Origin: JBKEDF01 sp047975325
GTDB taxonomy: Bacteria > Pseudomonadota > Alphaproteobacteria > Rhodobacterales > Rhodobacteraceae
DNA: 64,000 nucleotides
Direction of reading: 5' to 3'
Assembly (NCBI GenBank): GCA_047975325.1
Contig: JBKEDF010000080.1
Coordinates: 1 to 64,000 of the forward strand
In this document: positions 40,437 through 49,289 of the stretch, piece by piece
Numbering within the stretch: position 1 is the first letter of the stretch
How the letters are laid out: the number at the start of each line of letters is the position of its first letter
The notes under the pieces: generated by a model
What the model was told of the DNA's origin: nothing
Databases searched by the model: none
What the model saw: the letters and a program-made list of their open reading frames with translations, nothing else
Made by a program: the position numbers and the translations under genes

Positions 40437-41600
40437 ATGCCCGTCATCACCAATATCGACGACCTCAAGCGCATCTATCGGCGCCGGGTGCCGAAAATGT
40501 TCTACGATTATGCGGAAAGCGGCAGCTATAGCGAACAGACCTTTCGCGAAAATACCAGTGATTTCGAACAGATCCGGCTGCGCCAGCGTGTGGCGGTCGA
40601 TATGTCCAACCGGACGACCAAGACCACGATGATTGGTGAGGATGTGGCGATGCCGGTCGGGCTCGCCCCAGTGGGTCTGACGGGGATGCAATCGGCGGAT
40701 GGGGAAATCAAGGCGGCACGCGCGGCGGAGAAATTCGGGGTGCCCTTTACCCTTTCGACCATGTCGATCTGTTCGATCGAGGATGTGGCCGAACATACGA
40801 CCCGGCCTTTCTGGTTTCAGGTCTATACGCTGAAGGATGAGGATTTCATGCGCCGGCTTTTTGACCGCGCGCGTGCGGCGAATTGTTCGGCCATCGTGGT
40901 GACGGTGGATCTGCAGCTTTTGGGGCAACGGCACAAGGATTTGAAGAACGGCCTTTCCGCGCCACCGAAATTTACCGTGAAATCCATTGCCAACCTGGCT
41001 ACCAAGATTGGCTGGGGATTGGAAATGCTGGGTACGAAGCGGCGGTTCTTCGGCAATATCGTGGGCCATGCGAAGGGTGTGACCGATCCGTCGAGCCTTT
41101 CAACCTGGACGGCGGAGGCATTCGACCTCACGCTGGATTGGGCGCGTATCGCAAAATTCAAGGAGATGTGGGGCGGCAAGATGATCGTCAAGGGTATTCT
41201 CGACCCCGATGATGCCAAGGCTGCATTGTCGGTCGGGGCGGATGCGATCGTGGTCTCCAATCATGGCGGACGGCAGCTTGACGGTGCGCTTTCCGCAATC
41301 CGCGCCCTGCCGGGGATCGTGGACGCTGTGGGTGACAAGATCGAGATCCATATGGATAGCGGGATTCGATCTGGTCAGGACGTGCTCAAGGCCCTGGCGC
41401 TGGGGGCAAAGGCGACCTATATCGGACGGTCCTTCGTCTATGGTCTGGGTGCGATGGGGGAAGAAGGGGTGACCAGGGCGCTGGAGGTGATTGGCAAGGA
41501 GCTTGATGTTTCCATGGCCCTTTGCGGGGAGCGCGATGTTCGCAATGTTGGCCGCCATAACCTTTTGGTCCCAAAGGGGTTTGAAGGCGACTGGGGCTGA
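40437..41600 (+). CDS. lldD: L-lactate dehydrogenase (FMN-dependent, quinone-linked)
   Basis: A 387-aa member of the FMN alpha-hydroxy-acid oxidase family. The catalytic His and FMN-phosphate region is SNHGGRQLDGALS, the FMN site APVGLTGMQ, and the C-terminal IHMDSGIRSGQDVLKAL and ATYIGRSFVYGLG complete the barrel. It would oxidise L-lactate to pyruvate at the membrane, passing electrons to the quinone pool. Mandelate or glycolate dehydrogenases share the motifs, so the substrate is probable rather than certain. No lactate permease is adjacent. Confidence 0.88.
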   Translation: MPVITNIDDLKRIYRRRVPKMFYDYAESGSYSEQTFRENTSDFEQIRLRQRVAVDMSNRTTKTTMIGEDVAMPVGLAPVGLTGMQSADGEIKAARAAEKFGVPFTLSTMSICSIEDVAEHTTRPFWFQVYTLKDEDFMRRLFDRARAANCSAIVVTVDLQLLGQRHKDLKNGLSAPPKFTVKSIANLATKIGWGLEMLGTKRRFFGNIVGHAKGVTDPSSLSTWTAEAFDLTLDWARIAKFKEMWGGKMIVKGILDPDDAKAALSVGADAIVVSNHGGRQLDGALSAIRALPGIVDAVGDKIEIHMDSGIRSGQDVLKALALGAKATYIGRSFVYGLGAMGEEGVTRALEVIGKELDVSMALCGERDVRNVGRHNLLVPKGFEGDWG

Positions 41601-41622
41601 ACTGACCATCCGAAGATAAAAT

Positions 41623-42774
41623 TCAGCGAAACGAGGCGGAGATTTGCCGGAAAAAGCCGAGGTAATCGGCAAAGGCTTCCTGCGTGGCGAAATCAAGATC
41701 GGCAGAATTTATCGTGATCACGAGATTCCCGGGCCGGTCGATATAGATGAATTGCCCATATATCCCCCGGGCAAAAAATACCCCATCCGGCGCATTGGGG
41801 GGGATCCACCATTGATACCCGTATCCCGGCGCCCCGGGCGGGGTATTGGCCTGCGGGCGGGTGGACATGCGTACCCAATCCCGGGGGACGATCTGCGCGC
41901 CCCGCAAGGCGCCATCATTGGCAAAGAGCAGGCCAAACCGGGCGTAGTCCCGGGCGCGAAGGTTGAGCCCGCCCAATACGAAAGGTTCCCCGAAACCATC
42001 CGTGATATAGGACGGGGCGGCTTCGAGGCCCAGCGGTGCCAGCAATTTTTCCGACATCAATCCGGCAATGTCACGTCCCGTCGCACCGCGCAAAACCATG
42101 CCCAGAACATGCGTATCGATGGAGACATAGGCCCATTGGGTGCCGGCTGGCCGGTCGCGTTGCCTTAGCTCTGCCGCGAAGCCATCCATCGATTTACCTA
42201 TGGCAAGAGATCTCCCCATACGATTGATATCGCTGTTGTAATCCAGATATCCCTCATCGAATTGGATGCCGGAACTCATTGTCAGAACATCGCGGATTGC
42301 CACATTGTCATAGGCCCCTCCGACAAGCTGCGGGGCATAGAGCGTGACCGGATCGTCGATGGAACGGATCGTGCCTTCGGCCAGAACAATGCCAAAAAGC
42401 GCGGATAGGAAACTCTTGGCCACAGACCAGGAAATACGCCTGTCTTCGGCTGTCGTACCCTGCAGGTAATGTTCTTTCGCAATCGCGCCGTCCTTCAGGA
42501 CGACCAATGCCGTCACGGAGCGCCGTTTCAGAAATTCCTCCATCCCCGAAACCTCTGCCAGCGGCGGGCCCTGGGGGAGGGGCAGCGGATTGTTTCCAAC
42601 AGGCAGATCCACGGTTGAAAAGGACCGGTCCATTGCACTGAAATTGGCCACGATCCTGTCGGGTTCAAACAATGTCAGGACAGAAAGCAGCCGTACGATT
42701 TCGGTCCGTTTCCACAGGCCCAGTAACAGGACGATAACGGCCAGAAAAAGCAGGATATTCCGGATACGATACAT
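41623..42774 (-). CDS. Serine hydrolase of the beta-lactamase (class C/PBP) family, membrane-anchored
   Basis: A 383-aa protein with one N-terminal hydrophobic helix (about residues 4-20) that would anchor it or act as an uncleaved signal. The nucleophile motif SxxK is in SWSVAKSFL, the Tyr motif is WAYVSIDTH, and the third motif region lies near ARGIYGQFIYID. Members hydrolyse esters, amides or amide-bond oligomers; true beta-lactamase activity is not implied. ATG 42774 gives a membrane start; a GTG at 42825 is an alternative. It is convergent with lldD (22-bp gap). Confidence 0.8.
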   Translation of the reverse strand: MYRIRNILLFLAVIVLLLGLWKRTEIVRLLSVLTLFEPDRIVANFSAMDRSFSTVDLPVGNNPLPLPQGPPLAEVSGMEEFLKRRSVTALVVLKDGAIAKEHYLQGTTAEDRRISWSVAKSFLSALFGIVLAEGTIRSIDDPVTLYAPQLVGGAYDNVAIRDVLTMSSGIQFDEGYLDYNSDINRMGRSLAIGKSMDGFAAELRQRDRPAGTQWAYVSIDTHVLGMVLRGATGRDIAGLMSEKLLAPLGLEAAPSYITDGFGEPFVLGGLNLRARDYARFGLLFANDGALRGAQIVPRDWVRMSTRPQANTPPGAPGYGYQWWIPPNAPDGVFFARGIYGQFIYIDRPGNLVITINSADLDFATQEAFADYLGFFRQISASFR

Positions 42775-42912
42775 GGTTACAATATGATTTGGCTGCAGGA
42801 AATGGCAACGTGAACAGGCAAGCACGCCTTTGGCGTTGCCGCAAGTCCAAAAGATGCCTGCGACATTACAAGGATTGCCTGTTTTTGATTGGCAAATTCC
42901 GGTGGCCGAGGG

Positions 42913-43599
42913 TCAGGGGCGGAACTTGTCTACCAATCGTTGCAGGGGGCTGCGTGTATCGGGTGCGGTCTTTTCGGGGCGTGATACAGGTTTGGCGGGG
43001 CTTTCGGCCTTCGCTTGCGGCTTGTTTCGTTGCGGCGTCATGCGCAGGGCCACGGCATTGGTGAAGCGTGGTCCATCCCCCGCCGCCAGTGCCTCCGCCC
43101 CGTCAGAGATCCCGTCAAGCAGTTTGTCGAGCCATTCGGCATCCGCCTTTGCGAAATCATGCAGCACATATGCGGCGACGGCATCCTTGTGCCCCGGATG
43201 GCCGATGCCGAGCCGCACCCGCGCGTAATCCGGCCCGATATGGGCGTGGATCGAACGTAACCCGTTATGACCTGCATGCCCGCCCCCCTGTTTCAGTCGC
43301 AGCTTGCCGGGAGCCAGATCCAGTTCATCGTGCAGCACGATCACCTCGGCGGGGCCGATCTTGTGCCAGTCCATCGCCGCGCGAACAGCATCGCCAGACC
43401 GGTTCATGAAAGTTTCGGGTTTCAGAAGCACGATGCGTTCCGTGCCCAGGCGTCCTTCGGCCACGCGCCCCTTGAAGCCCGATTTCCAGGGACCAAAGGC
43501 GTGATCCGCCGCGATCCTGTCTACCGCCATGAAACCAATATTATGCCGGTTTCCCGCATATTTTGAGCCCGGATTCCCAAGCCCCACGATCAGTTTCAT
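42913..43599 (-). CDS. pth: Peptidyl-tRNA hydrolase
   Basis: A 228-aa enzyme that recycles peptidyl-tRNA after ribosome drop-off. It has GLGNPGSKYAGNRHNIGF with the catalytic His, KPETFMNRSGDAV, DELDLAPGKLRLK and GHNGLRSIHAHIG. The last ~40 residues are a Lys/Pro/Arg-rich tail beyond the usual ~190-aa core, common in alphaproteobacteria. It follows rplY on the minus strand, a common pairing, with a terminator-like hairpin between. Confidence 0.94.
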   Translation of the reverse strand: MKLIVGLGNPGSKYAGNRHNIGFMAVDRIAADHAFGPWKSGFKGRVAEGRLGTERIVLLKPETFMNRSGDAVRAAMDWHKIGPAEVIVLHDELDLAPGKLRLKQGGGHAGHNGLRSIHAHIGPDYARVRLGIGHPGHKDAVAAYVLHDFAKADAEWLDKLLDGISDGAEALAAGDGPRFTNAVALRMTPQRNKPQAKAESPAKPVSRPEKTAPDTRSPLQRLVDKFRP

Positions 43600-43636
43600 C
43601 CTATGGCACTTTCAAGAATTGACCATCTGTCATGCA

Positions 43637-43665
43637 AAACGCGGAGGCAATTGGCCCCCGCGTTT
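43637..43665 (-). terminator. Terminator-like hairpin between rplY and pth
   Basis: AAACGCGGAGGC pairs with GCCCCCGCGTTT with one mismatch around a short AATTG loop. A short T-run follows on the minus strand. It would reduce read-through from rplY into pth. Confidence 0.6.
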
Positions 43666-43688
43666 CATGGATCGAAGCCGAGGGTGGA

Positions 43689-44330
43689 TTATTCCTCCTC
43701 GCTGCTCTCCTCTGTTTCGGTTTCCTCTGCCGCTGCCTCTTCGTTATCGGAAGAACGCAGGCCGGACGGGGCCGAGATATTGGCAACAACGAAATCGCGG
43801 GCCACGGTCGGTTTCACACCTGCGGGCAGCGGGATGTCGCTGATATGGATGACATCGCCGATCTGCAGGTCCGTCAGGTCCACCGTGATATGGTCGGGGA
43901 TGTCACTTGCCGTCACTTCCAGTTCGACTTCCGGGCGCACGACGACAAGCGTACCACCGCGCTTCAGCCCCGGTGCCTTGTCATGATTGACGAAATCGAC
44001 ATGAATGAAGAGGTTGATGCGGCTCGTCCGGCGCAGGCGCATCAGGTCAAGATGGATCGGCAGATCCTTCACGACATCGCGCTGCACATTGCGGCAGATC
44101 ACACGAACGTCTTCATGGCCCTCAACCTTCAGGTTGTAGAGCGTGGATGGAAAACGACCTGCCCTGAGTTTCTTCAGCAGGTAGTGAAAGTTGATATTGA
44201 TCGACAGCGGGTCCTTGCCGCCACCATAAACAACACCGGGAACGCTATTCTCACGACGAGCTCTGCGGGCGGCCCCCTTGCCTGTCCCCTTGCGTTCCTC
44301 GGCGATAAGATCCGGGATCTCACCAGCCAT
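43689..44330 (-). CDS. rplY: 50S ribosomal protein L25 (general stress protein Ctc type)
   Basis: A 213-aa L25 of the long TL5/Ctc form. The N-terminal half binds 5S rRNA ([18 protein letters not shown]...), followed by the beta-rich C-terminal domain with [19 protein letters not shown] sequence and an acidic Glu/Ser tail. ATG 44330 with GGAGAAT upstream gives the expected [18 protein letters not shown] start. It is divergent from mnmH. Confidence 0.95.
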   Translation of the reverse strand: MAGEIPDLIAEERKGTGKGAARRARRENSVPGVVYGGGKDPLSININFHYLLKKLRAGRFPSTLYNLKVEGHEDVRVICRNVQRDVVKDLPIHLDLMRLRRTSRINLFIHVDFVNHDKAPGLKRGGTLVVVRPEVELEVTASDIPDHITVDLTDLQIGDVIHISDIPLPAGVKPTVARDFVVANISAPSGLRSSDNEEAAAEETETEESSEEE

Positions 44331-44495
44331 TGATATTCTCCATATGTTGAGGTCCACCGCCCTCCAAGGGTGTGCGGCGTGACGGGGGGGCTATAGCGGG
44401 GATTTGGCCGAAGGGAAAGCGGGAAATCGGCCCTGAGGCGGAAAAGCGGGGCAAGACCGGCTTCCGCCCGCCCACACCTTGCGGTATCAGGCGCC

Positions 44496-45557
44496 ATGGC
44501 CCTGTCACTTACCTCCCTGACCCAGATCGTTGATGCGGGATATGATGATATCATCGATGTCCGCGCCCCTGCCGAATTTGCCGAAGACCATCTGCCCGGG
44601 GCGATTAACCTACCGGTGCTGAATGACGACGAACGCGCCCGCGTCGGTACGATCTACAAACAGGACAGCCCGTTCCGGGCGCGCAAGATCGGCGGGGCGC
44701 TGGTGGCGGCCAATGCCGCGCGGCACTTGCAGGGGCCGCTTGCGGACAAACCCGGATCCTGGCGACCACTGGTTTATTGCTGGCGTGGTGGCCAGCGTTC
44801 GGGCTCCTTCGCATCGATCCTGTCGCAGGTCGGCTGGCGGGTGGAACTGGTTGCAGGCGGTTACAAGGCCTGGCGCGGGCTTGTTGTCGATGCCCTTTAT
44901 GAAAGGCCCTTTCCCGGGCGTCTGGTGGTGCTTGACGGCAATACCGGCTCGGCCAAGACCGAGGTGCTCAACCAGCTTCCCGCATATGGGATCGCGGTGC
45001 TGGATCTGGAAGGCCACGCCCGGCATCGCGGATCCGTCTTTGGGGCGCAGGAGGGGGGGCAGCCCAGCCAGAAAGCCTTTGAAGGCGGGCTGGCATTGGC
45101 CATGGCGCGGTTGGAGGCAGGGGAAACGGTGGTGGTGGAGGCCGAAAGTTCCCGCATAGGCCGGTGCAGGTTGCCGCCGGGGCTGTGGCGGGCGATGACG
45201 GAGGCGCCGCGCATAGTGATCCGGGCACCGCTGGAGGCGCGGGCGGCCTATCTGGTGCGGGCCTATGCCGATTTGCGGGCGGATCCGGAACAATTGCAGT
45301 TGGCCATCGGCTGGCTGCGGGGGCAGCATTCGAACGAAGTCCTGGACCGCTGGCAGGCCATGGCCAGGGCGCAGTCCTTTGCCCCCCTGGCACAGGACCT
45401 GATGGAGAGGCATTACGACCCGCGCTATGCCAAGCACCGTGCCCGTTTTGCGCGTGCGACGGATCGGGAGGTATTTGCCGAAACGTTGCAACCGGATGCG
45501 CTGAACAAGCTTGCAGAACGTGTTGCCACGGAAATCCGGGCATTCATGCCCCGCTGA
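44496..45557 (+). CDS. mnmH: tRNA 2-selenouridine synthase
   Basis: A 353-aa enzyme that replaces the 2-thio sulfur of the tRNA wobble uridine by selenium, using selenophosphate. The N-terminal rhodanese domain holds the catalytic Cys in VYCWRGGQRSGS; the second domain has the P-loop DGNTGSAKTEVL. The P-loop has Ala where the standard motif has Gly before Lys. It is convergent with, and overlaps by 14 bases, the gene for SelD, which makes its selenium donor. That places a two-gene tRNA selenation module here. Confidence 0.92.
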   Translation: MALSLTSLTQIVDAGYDDIIDVRAPAEFAEDHLPGAINLPVLNDDERARVGTIYKQDSPFRARKIGGALVAANAARHLQGPLADKPGSWRPLVYCWRGGQRSGSFASILSQVGWRVELVAGGYKAWRGLVVDALYERPFPGRLVVLDGNTGSAKTEVLNQLPAYGIAVLDLEGHARHRGSVFGAQEGGQPSQKAFEGGLALAMARLEAGETVVVEAESSRIGRCRLPPGLWRAMTEAPRIVIRAPLEARAAYLVRAYADLRADPEQLQLAIGWLRGQHSNEVLDRWQAMARAQSFAPLAQDLMERHYDPRYAKHRARFARATDREVFAETLQPDALNKLAERVATEIRAFMPR

Positions 45558-47739
45558 TCCGCAGGCGTGGCGGACCATCATGCAGATGACCGATTATGCG
45601 CGCCTCCGTTTCGCCGATATCGTTTAGCGCGGCCAAGACGGTATCAACGCGGTTCACGGGAAGGGCGGCAAGAAGCCCGCCGCAGGTCTGCGGATCGAAA
45701 AGCAGATCCATCCTTGGCCCTGACCGTACGCCATCGATAAATGGCAGTGCCGCCGCCCGGTTGGCAGGCATCAATGTGGATTCATGCCCGGCCTTGGCGA
45801 CGGCCTCCGCCCCCGGCAGGAACGGCACCTCGGTCAGATCGAGATCGGCGGAAAGCCCTGCGGCACGCAGGATTTCCAGAAGATGCCCGGCCAGTCCGAA
45901 GCCCGTGACATCAGTCATCGCATTGACGTGGGGCGCCAGGATCGCCGAAGCAGCGCCAAGGGGGCGGGACATGGAGGCGAAGGCCCCCGCCACGGCCTCG
46001 CCCAGCAAGATCCCCGGCACGAGGGCCGTTGCCATCTCGGCCGTGAGGATCGCGCCGGTCCCGATCGGTTTGGTCAGGATCAGCGCATCCCCGGCGCGGG
46101 CACCGGATTTTTCGACGGCGCGTCCGGTGATCCCGGTGATGGTAAAACCGATGTTCAGTTCCGCACCGATTGCGCTGTGGCCACCCACCAGATCTGCCCC
46201 CGCCGCGCGGATCACCTCCGAGGCGGCACCGAGGATTTCCGCCATCATGTCGGCCTGAAGCGCCTCGGCCAGACGGGGCAGGGTGATTTGGGCAAGAACG
46301 CCCTGCGGCACAGCCCCCATTGCCCAGATATCGCCCAGGGCATGGATTGCGGCCAGCCGCGCCATCAATGCGGGATCCAGCGTGAAGGCGCGCAGATGAT
46401 CGGTGGTAATCGCCTGCACCATCCCGCCCATGGCGATCAATGCGGCATCGTCACCCGGGCCGGACAGGATATCGGCGCGCCGGGGCGGGGGCAGGTTTTG
46501 CAAGGCCTGCATCAACGCCTCGGGGCCAAGTTTTGCCCCACAGCCGCCACAAAGGGGCTTCGGACCCAGGGCTGCCCCTATCCCCGCCGCAGATCCCTTC
46601 GGGATCGCAGCTGGGGGCATGGCCGGGAAATTGGTGAATTTCGCCATGAAATCCCGATCGATCCGGTTCTTCCAATGCCAAAGCCACCGCCCGCGCAGGG
46701 GCAGGCCCGACCGATCTGCCGCTGCGGCCTTTGTCCCGAGGGAGATGAGTTTCAGATAGTCGCGCTGCGGTTTGTAACGGCGCAATGTTCCGGTTTCGGC
46801 AAGTCGCGCCCTCAGATTGTGGTTCAGGATCGGGGCCTGACGCACCGCAAACACCCCGGCCTTCGGGCGCGGGGCATGGTTCATATGGGCGCAATCACCG
46901 GCTGCGAAGATCTGCGGATCGTTTGATTGCAGGGTTGCATCGATGGTAACGAAGCCGTCGGTCAGGGCCAGTCCCGTTTCCTCAAACCATTGCGGCGCCC
47001 GTGCCCCGGCCACTGACAATGTGAAATCGACGGGCAGGGTTTCCCCATCCCCAAGCCGGATGGTATTGGCGGTAATATCGACGGGCCGGGCATTGACCTG
47101 CAAGGTGACACCGTTTTCCGCAAGCGCCGCCAGCAGGATGCGCCGTGTGGCCTGGCTGACCCCGGGCAGGGGTATTGCCGATTGTTCCAGCAAGGTGATC
47201 CGTGGCTGTCGTCCGCTTTGGCGCAGGCGGTGCGCGGATGCCATGGCCAGTTCGGCGCCGCCAAGCCCACCACCTATGACCACGATTTGCGGGGCCTGCG
47301 GGGCCTCTTTCAGGAACCGTTGCCAATGCCGGGAATAGGGGCCAAGGGGTTTGGCCGCCACGGCGTGGTGGGCAAAACCGGGCAGATCCGAAGTAATCCC
47401 GACATCAAGGCTTGCCACATCATAGCGCAGCCACCGGCCGGAACGAAGCCGGACCCGCCGTGTGGTGCGGTCGATGGCCTCTGCCCGGTCAAGGATTAGT
47501 CGCGCGCCTGCGAAACGGGCCAGGCTGACCAGATCGATCATGATTTCCTCGCGCAGGTAATGGCCTGCGATATGACCCGGCAGCATTCCGGTATAGGGCG
47601 CCACGGGATGTGGGTCGATCACGGTGATCCGGGTGCCGGGCTGTGGCGCCATGCCGAAACGGCGCAGGACAAGGGCATGGGCATGCCCGCCGCCGATTAG
47701 CAGCAGATCCTTCACCAGAGGCCAGTTGCCACCCTTCAT
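45544..47739 (-). CDS. selD: Fusion of FAD/NAD(P)H oxidoreductase and selenide, water dikinase
   Basis: A 731-aa bifunctional protein. Residues ~10-370 are an NDH-2-like disulfide-oxidoreductase fold with FAD motif LLLIGGGHAHALVL, a second nucleotide motif VVIGGGLGGAELA and IFAAGDCAHM. From ~385 a full SelD follows: CGGCGAKLGPEAL, GPGDDAAL, AIHALGDIWAMGA, GGHSAIGAEL, TDVTGFGLAGHL and FDPQTCGGLL. The catalytic Cys and Lys (E. coli Cys17 and Lys20) are kept; the Cys19 position is Ala. It makes selenophosphate from selenide and ATP; the flavoprotein half may supply selenide. ATG 47739 with GGGGAAG upstream is preferred to ATG 47751. Confidence 0.92.
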   Translation of the reverse strand: MKGGNWPLVKDLLLIGGGHAHALVLRRFGMAPQPGTRITVIDPHPVAPYTGMLPGHIAGHYLREEIMIDLVSLARFAGARLILDRAEAIDRTTRRVRLRSGRWLRYDVASLDVGITSDLPGFAHHAVAAKPLGPYSRHWQRFLKEAPQAPQIVVIGGGLGGAELAMASAHRLRQSGRQPRITLLEQSAIPLPGVSQATRRILLAALAENGVTLQVNARPVDITANTIRLGDGETLPVDFTLSVAGARAPQWFEETGLALTDGFVTIDATLQSNDPQIFAAGDCAHMNHAPRPKAGVFAVRQAPILNHNLRARLAETGTLRRYKPQRDYLKLISLGTKAAAADRSGLPLRGRWLWHWKNRIDRDFMAKFTNFPAMPPAAIPKGSAAGIGAALGPKPLCGGCGAKLGPEALMQALQNLPPPRRADILSGPGDDAALIAMGGMVQAITTDHLRAFTLDPALMARLAAIHALGDIWAMGAVPQGVLAQITLPRLAEALQADMMAEILGAASEVIRAAGADLVGGHSAIGAELNIGFTITGITGRAVEKSGARAGDALILTKPIGTGAILTAEMATALVPGILLGEAVAGAFASMSRPLGAASAILAPHVNAMTDVTGFGLAGHLLEILRAAGLSADLDLTEVPFLPGAEAVAKAGHESTLMPANRAAALPFIDGVRSGPRMDLLFDPQTCGGLLAALPVNRVDTVLAALNDIGETEARIIGHLHDGPPRLRISGA

Positions 47740-47804
47740 TTTCTTCCCCATGGCGTTGCACGCTATGCGCGAGTGGCATAGGCTGCAAAGAACGTGGAGG
47801 CAAT

Positions 47805-49115
47805 ATGGCAATTGGAACGGGGCAGGGCGTGCGGCTGGAACAGAGCCAGAAGCTGCGGCTGTCCGCAGGGCTGGCCGTGGCCATCCGTATCCTGCGCCAT
47901 GATGCCGAAGGGCTGACCCGTTACCTTGAGGAATATGCGGCTGAAAATCCCCATTTCACGTTGAAGCCCGTTGAAGCGTCGCCGAAGGAATGGACGCCGC
48001 GCTGGAGCAATGCCTTTCAGGGGGCGGAAGGCGATATGATCGACCGGGTTGCCGCCCCCATGCCGGGGCTTGCCAACCACGCCCTTGCACAGATGGAAAT
48101 GCTGCTGCCACGGGGACTGCAGGCGATCGGGACATGTTTCGTGCAGGCGCTGGAACCTTCGGGGTGGCTGGGCCGTCCGGTTGCGGATATCGCGCGTGAA
48201 TCCGGTGTTGGTGAGGCCGAAGCCAATGCGGTGCTCAGGCTGCTGCAAAATGCCGAACCGACAGGGCTTTTTGCCCGGGATCTGGCCGACTGCCTGCGGC
48301 TTCAGGCGGAAGAGGCGGAACTGCTTGATCCGGTGATGGAGGGGCTGCTGGCCAATCTGCCGCTTCTGGCTGCGGGGGAGACAGAGCGGCTTGCGCGGAT
48401 CTGTGGGGCATCCAGCAATGATATCATGGCGCGGCTGCGCCTGATCCGGGCCTTTGACCCCAAACCCGGCGCGCGATTCGGGGAAGGGGCTGCAGTGGTG
48501 CGGGCACCGGACCTTCTGGTGTCGCGGGCGGAGGATGGCGGCTGGGTTGTCGCCCTCAACCGTTCGGCGCTGCCCGATATCGTTATCCGCGAGGATCCCG
48601 GCGCGGCGGACGACCCGGCACAGCTTGCCGCGGCCCGGGAACTGGAACGCAGCGTATCTGCGCGCAACCGGACCTTGCTCCGGATTACCCGGGTGGTGCT
48701 GGAACGGCAATCGGGCGTACTGGAACGGGGGCCGGGTGCGGCCCTGCCCCTGACCATGGCGGATATCGCGGCCGAGCTTGCCTTGCATGAAAGCACGATC
48801 AGCCGCGCGGTGGCAGGGGTCAGCCTTGATACACCGCGTGGGGTGATCTGGTTGCGCGCGCTCTTTGCAACAAGGGCAAGCCCGCGCGGTGCGGCGGCGG
48901 GGGGCAATCATCTGTCAATGGCGCTGTCCGGTGCGGCGCTCAGGGCCCGGATGGCGCAGCTTGTGCAGGAAGAAGACCCGGCCGATCCGCTTACCGATGA
49001 GGCACTGGCAGAAATCCTGGGGGGAGAGGGAACACCGGTCGCACGGCGGACCATTGCGAAGTATCGCGCCGTGCTGAATATTCCCTCCACACATCGGCGC
49101 CGCAGGCGGGGCTAG
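47805..49115 (+). CDS. rpoN: RNA polymerase sigma-54 factor
   Basis: A 436-aa sigma-54. It starts with the Gln/Leu-rich activator-interacting region (GVRLEQSQKLRLSAGLAVAIRIL), and the C-terminus holds the helix-turn-helix (LALHESTISRAVAGV) and the RpoN box ARRTIAKYRAVLNIPS. It is shorter than the ~480-500 aa of most proteobacteria and lacks most of the acidic region II, resembling Rhodobacter NifR4/RpoN. ATG 47805 has GGAGG upstream; the frame is open from 47643. It is divergent from selD by 65 bp. No yhbH/ptsN genes follow, so the target regulon is not indicated. Confidence 0.92.
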   Translation: MAIGTGQGVRLEQSQKLRLSAGLAVAIRILRHDAEGLTRYLEEYAAENPHFTLKPVEASPKEWTPRWSNAFQGAEGDMIDRVAAPMPGLANHALAQMEMLLPRGLQAIGTCFVQALEPSGWLGRPVADIARESGVGEAEANAVLRLLQNAEPTGLFARDLADCLRLQAEEAELLDPVMEGLLANLPLLAAGETERLARICGASSNDIMARLRLIRAFDPKPGARFGEGAAVVRAPDLLVSRAEDGGWVVALNRSALPDIVIREDPGAADDPAQLAAARELERSVSARNRTLLRITRVVLERQSGVLERGPGAALPLTMADIAAELALHESTISRAVAGVSLDTPRGVIWLRALFATRASPRGAAAGGNHLSMALSGAALRARMAQLVQEEDPADPLTDEALAEILGGEGTPVARRTIAKYRAVLNIPSTHRRRRRG

Positions 49116-49289
49116 GCAGGGTTTCACAAAAGTGGTTGCCGGTTTTGGATTGAAAATCCTGCAAAACAAGGGAAACTAGGCAGGCATTCGTGGGTGAAGC
49201 CGCGAATATCTGCTTAGGTCCAGGCCGGGCTGGCATCGCTGTATGCGGATCGGTTGTTTTCAAAAACCCCGCCCGGAGGAAAGGGCATC

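Noticed and set aside
39333..41069. Long 578-codon frame as a single DapA-family protein
   Set aside because: Only the part from ATG 40244 has the family fold; the upstream extension is antisense to lldD and lacks conserved residues.
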